Below are positions 63,646-64,000 of a DNA stretch of 64,000 bases, piece by piece; position 1 is the stretch's first letter, and every line of letters begins with the position of its first letter. The notes beneath the pieces are model-generated. The model was not told the origin of the DNA and made no database searches. It saw nothing but the letters and a program-made list of their open reading frames with translations. Made by a program: the position numbers and the translations under genes. This DNA is from Exiguobacterium algae (lineage in GTDB: Bacteria > Bacillota > Bacilli > Exiguobacteriales > Exiguobacteriaceae), in the NCBI RefSeq assembly GCF_018617875.1, contig NZ_JACSKZ010000001.1, positions 496,001 to 560,000 on the forward strand. The letters run 5' to 3'.

Positions 63646-64000
<355 letters not shown>

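Overview
The window looks like core chromosome of a low-to-moderate GC member of the Bacillales, most likely Exiguobacterium or a close relative (genus call is inference). The reasons are a gene order that follows the Bacillus subtilis 'yt' and 'yug' segments (aroA-ccpA, ytxG-ytxH, murC, ytpR-ytpQ-ytpP, trmB-ytmP-amyX, ytgP-ytzG, leuS, ytqA-ytqB, metK/pckA, ytkD-ytmA, pgi-yugI-yugH-yugG-yugE), Gram-positive RNA switches (a leucine T-box and a SAM-I/S-box), AGGAGG-type ribosome binding sites, frequent GTG/TTG starts, and many tight operons closed by clean hairpin terminators. I saw no rRNA, tRNA, IS element, prophage, integrase or CRISPR array.

Layout. 1-9.3 kb: ccpA (cut by the left edge), aroA, ytxH-ytxG, aminopeptidase ampS, a Dps ferritin, then the minus-strand run ytpP-ytpQ-ytpR-(truncated sftA)-murC. 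9.3-14.1 kb: a lone EIIC-like permease, an M42 aminopeptidase, a PepSY protein and the PTS-dependent dihydroxyacetone kinase operon dhaKLM, whose dhaM appears to start at ATC. 14.1-23.9 kb: a membrane protein, trmB, a 36-residue membrane peptide, and the minus-strand run pepV-MFS-thpR-NERD-like-amyX, with ytmP after it, then ytzE and a methyltransferase. 24-36.6 kb: ytgP-ytzG, ytfP, a pyrophosphohydrolase, an unknown anchored protein, leuS behind its T-box, an MFS exporter, ytqA-ytqB, a hydrolase and a GNAT. 36.7-45.7 kb: a second YtxH protein, metK behind an S-box, pckA behind a probable cre site, ytkD-ytmA, pgi, an iron alcohol dehydrogenase and a Gfo/Idh/MocA oxidoreductase. 45.8-50.6 kb: yugI, an orphan siderophore-type N-hydroxylase, and the overlapping run yugE-nfu-GT2-yugG-yugH. 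50.6-55 kb: a 520-base regulatory gap with NrdR-like boxes, then nrdE-nrdI-nrdF. 55-64 kb: a cell-wall amidase with four repeats, a tandem MazG-like protein, an AI-2E family protein, a DUF429 protein, a small membrane ORF, pepA, and ptsI with a long structured leader, ending in a PTS IIA(Glc) domain cut by the right edge.

How it fits together. Much of the window concerns carbon flow and its control: CcpA, enzyme I, IIA(Glc), PEP-driven dihydroxyacetone kinase, pgi, pckA and pullulanase. Envelope genes (murC, ytgP, amidase), translation genes (leuS, trmB, ytzG, ytpR) and peptidases (ampS, M42, pepV, pepA) make up most of the rest. The least expected features are the SftA-like protein with no motor domain, the ATC start of dhaM, the folded leader of ptsI, a plus-strand terminator with no gene in front of it, and several small ORFs.
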